Shown: positions 61,342-64,000 of the stretch, piece after piece
How positions within the stretch are numbered: the stretch's first letter is position 1
How the letters are laid out: every line of letters starts with the position of its first letter
Source: an uncultured Alphaproteobacteria bacterium
GTDB taxonomy: Bacteria; Pseudomonadota; Alphaproteobacteria; Puniceispirillales; UBA1172
Length of the DNA: 64,000 nt
Direction: 5' to 3'
Assembly: GCA_958431225.1 (NCBI GenBank)
Contig: OY288107.1
Location: 1,019,501 to 1,083,500, forward strand
The notes under the pieces: model-generated
What the model saw: the letters and a program-made list of their open reading frames with translations, nothing else
What the model was told of the DNA's origin: nothing
Databases searched by the model: none
Program-made: the position numbers and the translations under genes

Positions 61342-63016
61342 TCAATTTGATACCGAATATGTGCGCCAACGTGTTGCCATTTTCCGCGAACAAGTGGCAC
61401 GGCGCATCGCTGGGGTGCTGACCGAAGATGAGTTCAAACCCCTGCGCTTGCAGAATGGCGTTTATTTGCAGCTGCATGCCTATATGTTGCGGGTGGCGAT
61501 TCCTTATGGGACGTTGAATGCGCGGCAAATGCGGGCTTTGGCAATGATTGCCGAGTGTTGGGATCGCGGTTATGGGCATTTTACCACGCGCCAAAATATT
61601 CAGTTCAATTGGATTAGATTGGACGATGTCGGCGATATTCTGGAAGCGTTGGCGGATGTGGAAATGCACGCGATTCAGACTTCCGGGAATTGTGTGCGGA
61701 ATGTTACTGCCGACCATTTTGCCGGTGCCGCCAAGGATGAAATTGAAGACCCGCGCATGACCGCCGAATTATTGCGCCAATATTCTACGGGGCATGCGGA
61801 ATTTGCCTTCCTGCCGCGCAAATTCAAAATCGCCGTGACCGGGGCGGCGCATGACCGTGCCGTGACGGCGTTCCATGATATTGGCATCAATATTGTGCGG
61901 AAAGAGGGGGTTGTTGGCTATCGGATTGTTATTGGTGGCGGGCTTGGGCGCACGCCTATTATTGGCACCGAGCTGGTGGAATTTTTGCCTAAAGCCGATT
62001 TGCTGCCTTATTTGGAAGCGGTTTTGCATGTCTATAACCGCTATGGGCGCCGCGATAATAAATACAAAGCACGCATTAAAATTCTGGTGCAAGAATTGGG
62101 GATTGAAACATTGCGTGCGGAAATTGATGCGTATTTTACCGCCACGCGCGATGCTTTTGCTGGGGTGCCTGATGCTATGCTTGGGGCGATTGAGGCGGCG
62201 TTTCAGCCCCCTGAAATGCCCCCTGAAATGGATGTGGCGGAGGCTTATGATTTGCGCCACGATGCCGCATTGTCGCCGGCATTGGCGGCGTGGATGGAAA
62301 CGAATTTGGAAGAACACCGCGACGGGCGGCATGCTATTGTTAGCATTTCGCTCAAAGCCCCGGGGGCCACCCCCGGCGATGCTAGTGCCGAACAGATGCG
62401 GGTGATTGCCGATTTAGCCGAACGTTATGCTTATGATGAGATTCGCATTAGCCACGAACAGAATGTTATTTTGCCCCATGTGCCGAAAGCGCATATCGCG
62501 GCGGTGTTTCGGGCTTTGGATGCGGCGGGGTTGGCGAGTGCCAATATCGGGCAGCTTTCGGATATTATTGCGTGTCCGGGCATGGATTATTGTGCGTTGG
62601 CGACGGCGCGGTCTATTCCGATTGCTCAGGAGATTGCGACACGTTTTACCGCGCTCAAAATGGAGCGCGATATTGGGGCTTTGAAAATTAAGATTTCCGG
62701 GTGCATCAATGCGTGCGGGCATCATCATGTGGGGCATATCGGCATTTTGGGGCTAGACCGCGCTGGCGTTGAAAACTATCAAATTACTTTGGGCGGTGAT
62801 GGCACCGAGGATGCAGCTTTGGGCGCGCGCACGGGTCCGGGTTTCTCGGCGGAGGCGTTGATTCCTGCCATTGAAACCATCCTTGATACCTATCTGCACG
62901 GGCGCAAAAACCGTGATGAAACATTTTTGGCGTTTTATCGGCGCGTGGGCATGGCGCCATTTAAGCGGGCGCTCTATCCCCCCACCAATCGGGCGCGCCA
63001 CGAATCTGCGGCGTGA
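61328..63016 (+). CDS. cysI: Nitrite/sulfite reductase haemoprotein (CysI-type)
   Basis: 562 residues with two ferredoxin-like halves and the 4Fe-4S/sirohaem ligands CPGMDYCALATARS (first pair) and SGCINACGHHHVGHIG (second pair). ARQMRALAMIAECWDRGYGHFTTRQNIQFNWI contributes to the sirohaem site. It reduces sulfite to sulfide (or nitrite to ammonia); the neighbours favour assimilatory sulfite reduction. A 12-base tandem duplication at 62207-62230 yields PPEMPPEM. DUF934 follows. Confidence 0.92.
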   Translation: MYRYNQFDTEYVRQRVAIFREQVARRIAGVLTEDEFKPLRLQNGVYLQLHAYMLRVAIPYGTLNARQMRALAMIAECWDRGYGHFTTRQNIQFNWIRLDDVGDILEALADVEMHAIQTSGNCVRNVTADHFAGAAKDEIEDPRMTAELLRQYSTGHAEFAFLPRKFKIAVTGAAHDRAVTAFHDIGINIVRKEGVVGYRIVIGGGLGRTPIIGTELVEFLPKADLLPYLEAVLHVYNRYGRRDNKYKARIKILVQELGIETLRAEIDAYFTATRDAFAGVPDAMLGAIEAAFQPPEMPPEMDVAEAYDLRHDAALSPALAAWMETNLEEHRDGRHAIVSISLKAPGATPGDASAEQMRVIADLAERYAYDEIRISHEQNVILPHVPKAHIAAVFRALDAAGLASANIGQLSDIIACPGMDYCALATARSIPIAQEIATRFTALKMERDIGALKIKISGCINACGHHHVGHIGILGLDRAGVENYQITLGGDGTEDAALGARTGPGFSAEALIPAIETILDTYLHGRKNRDETFLAFYRRVGMAPFKRALYPPTNRARHESAA

Positions 63017-63027
63017 GGGAGGCGGTG

Positions 63028-63513
63028 ATGATAGATTCCAATTCGGCGCGGATTGTTGTTGATGCTGCGGGCTTTCATTTGGATGATTGGCATAAGCGCG
63101 CGCGTTTTACGCCTGAAGATTTGGCGGGGTTAGACGCGAAAACCGGCGCATCCGGGGTGTTGGTTTTAGATGCCGCACAGCGGGTGGAAGATTTAACGCC
63201 TTGGCTTAATGTGCTGACGGCGGTGGAAATCGGTTTTGATAATGCTGGCGATGGGCGCGGCTTTTCACTGGCGCGGGCGTTGCGGGGGTTGGGCTATGCG
63301 CGCGATATTCGGGCATCTGGCGGCATCCATGTAGACCAATTCCGCCACGCGCTCCAATGCGGGATTGATGCCGTCATCCTAACGCGCGAGGCGGCAAGCC
63401 GTATGCCCGAACAGCACTGGGTTAATGCTGCTACCACCACGGCGCTGAACTATCAAGCACGGTTAGGGTTTGCATCTGCTTCATGGCGGTCCCGAGAGGA
63501 TTTGAACCTCTGA
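63028..63513 (+). CDS. DUF934-domain oxidoreductase-like protein
   Basis: 161 residues from the ATG at 63028, with GGAGG upstream. GFDNAGDGRGFSLARALRGLGYARDIRASGGIHVDQFRHALQCGIDAVI is the core of DUF934. It typically follows cysI in alphaproteobacterial sulfite-assimilation operons. Its last nine residues (RSREDLNL) are read from the reverse of the tRNA-Arg gene, so the true stop lies within the tRNA. Confidence 0.88.
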   Translation: MIDSNSARIVVDAAGFHLDDWHKRARFTPEDLAGLDAKTGASGVLVLDAAQRVEDLTPWLNVLTAVEIGFDNAGDGRGFSLARALRGLGYARDIRASGGIHVDQFRHALQCGIDAVILTREAASRMPEQHWVNAATTTALNYQARLGFASASWRSREDLNL

Positions 63514-63560
63514 CCTACAGATTAGGAATCTGTCGCTCTATCCTGCTGAGCTACGGGACC
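63484..63560 (-). tRNA. tRNA-Arg (anticodon CCT)
   Basis: A complete cloverleaf is visible on the minus strand: acceptor stem GGTCCCG/CGGGACC, D-arm GCTC-GAGC, anticodon arm ACAGA-TTCCTAA-TCTGT with anticodon CCT (reads AGG), T-arm AGAGG-TTCAAAT-CCTCT, discriminator G and encoded CCA. Total 77 bases. Its 3' end overlaps the DUF934 gene by 30 bases on the other strand. Confidence 0.97.
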
Positions 63561-63606
63561 TTGAAATTATCCTACACCAAAATGCGCAGTGCTGACAATT
63601 AGTGCG

Positions 63607-64000
63607 TTATCTTGGCGGGATTACTTCGTAGCCGGCTTCTTCGGGTTCGGTGTCGGTGATTTCGGCGGGGAAGCCTTTGGCGCGGACTTTTATGCCGGCT
63701 TCCTCTTCGTATCTTTTGATGATGTTGGGGGAAAACTCGCGCGCGCCGTAACGGTTTATGGCGTCCGTGAAAATATCTACCAACAATGGCGAGATGTCTA
63801 AATTGATGCCGTGGCGGTCGGCGATGGCTTGGAAGAGGCTGATGTCTTTTAGCACTAAATCCATGGTGAAATTGATGTCTCTACTGCCGTTGAGAATCAC
63901 CTGTCCTTCGGTTTCATGGACGAAGGATGTGCCTGATGAAATGCGGAAAGCTTCATAGGTGGTGTTGAGGTCTAGCCCGGCCTTTTTCATGGTCGCCAAT
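63607..64000 (-). CDS. C-terminal part of an NAD(P)-dependent 3-hydroxyisobutyrate dehydrogenase-like protein, cut by window edge
   Basis: About 131 C-terminal residues, open to the right edge. MATMKKAGLDLNTTYEAFRISSGTSF and DINFTMDLVLKDISLFQAIADRHGINLDISPLLVDIFTDAINRYG match the C-terminal helical domain of the beta-hydroxyacid dehydrogenase family, which includes 3-hydroxyisobutyrate dehydrogenase of valine catabolism. The N-terminal NAD domain and the catalytic Lys lie outside. Its substrate cannot be told; the MmsA gene in this window fits a hydroxyisobutyrate link. Confidence 0.75.
   Translation of the reverse strand, partial: LATMKKAGLDLNTTYEAFRISSGTSFVHETEGQVILNGSRDINFTMDLVLKDISLFQAIADRHGINLDISPLLVDIFTDAINRYGAREFSPNIIKRYEEEAGIKVRAKGFPAEITDTEPEEAGYEVIPPR

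Noticed and set aside
1..64000. Autonomous transposon, integron or prophage
   Set aside because: No transposase, integrase, attC array or phage structural gene could be identified in any frame.

Overview
The window reads as a stretch of chromosome from an alphaproteobacterium, most likely a free-living marine heterotroph. This is inferred from gene content: 5-aminolevulinate synthase (C4 haem route), a GapR/DUF2312 protein in an operon with DUF1244 and pyrF, the cysG-like/DUF2849/cysI/DUF934 sulfite-reduction block, CbtAB under a cobalamin riboswitch, an alphaproteobacterial-type heat-shock promoter before clpB, and many enzymes for methylated amines and acyl-CoA. A SAR116-like lineage would fit but cannot be proven from sequence alone. 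There is no rRNA, phage, integrase, recognisable transposase or CRISPR array. One tRNA gene (Arg-CCT) is present.

Layout. 1-10 kb: an edge-truncated amidase, an EamA exporter, an MttB-family methyltransferase with an MBL hydrolase, then upp and a complete livKHMGF-type ABC importer on the minus strand. 10-14.3 kb: a Fic protein, a persulfide-dioxygenase-like MBL enzyme, riboswitch-controlled cbtBA, and an enoyl-CoA hydratase. 14.3-23.2 kb: a LysE exporter, an operon of a DMGDH/GcvT-type oxidoreductase, a small-molecule kinase, a second FAD oxidase and a MOSC protein, then Fur, an Fe(III)-type permease and a TupA-like tungstate-binding protein. 23.2-31.3 kb: clpB between two complete palindromic MITE-like elements, TerB, an aldehyde dehydrogenase, cfa and a two-gene restriction-modification unit. 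31.5-36.5 kb: a complete type I secretion trio without a visible substrate. 36.6-48.2 kb: hemA, an M23 peptidase, acetoacetyl-CoA synthetase, trxB, a double cold-shock protein, pyrF-gapR-DUF1244, both subunits of methylmalonyl-CoA mutase, and sufE. 48.2-55.3 kb: a GlxA-type regulator, a Panacea-type toxin-antitoxin pair with a textbook promoter and operator, two RNA methyltransferases, a probable small RNA, an Lrp regulator, methylmalonate-semialdehyde dehydrogenase and an LhgO-like oxidase. 55.3-56.4 kb: a broken cargo gene bracketed by opposed arms of the same MITE family. 56.4-64 kb: an Ldh2-type dehydrogenase, a thiolase, an MBL protein, the sulfite-reduction block, tRNA-Arg and an edge-truncated dehydrogenase.

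How the genes fit together. Three metabolic themes recur: demethylation and oxidation of methylated amines (MttB-like protein, DMGDH/GcvT and DAO oxidases, perhaps under the GlxA-type regulator); short-chain acyl-CoA, valine and propionate metabolism (enoyl-CoA hydratase, thiolase, acetoacetyl-CoA synthetase, MmsA, methylmalonyl-CoA mutase); and supply of metal and sulfur cofactors (cobalt uptake for B12, Fur and permease, TupA and MOSC, SufE, sirohaem and sulfite reductase).

The least ordinary parts are the family of palindromic repeats flanked by TA (intact, half and cargo-bracketing copies), abrupt intragenic switches in G+T content next to those repeats, the Panacea-type pair with an unfamiliar toxin, an orphan minus-strand terminator implying an unannotated small RNA, and many short in-frame tandem duplications in otherwise conserved enzymes.
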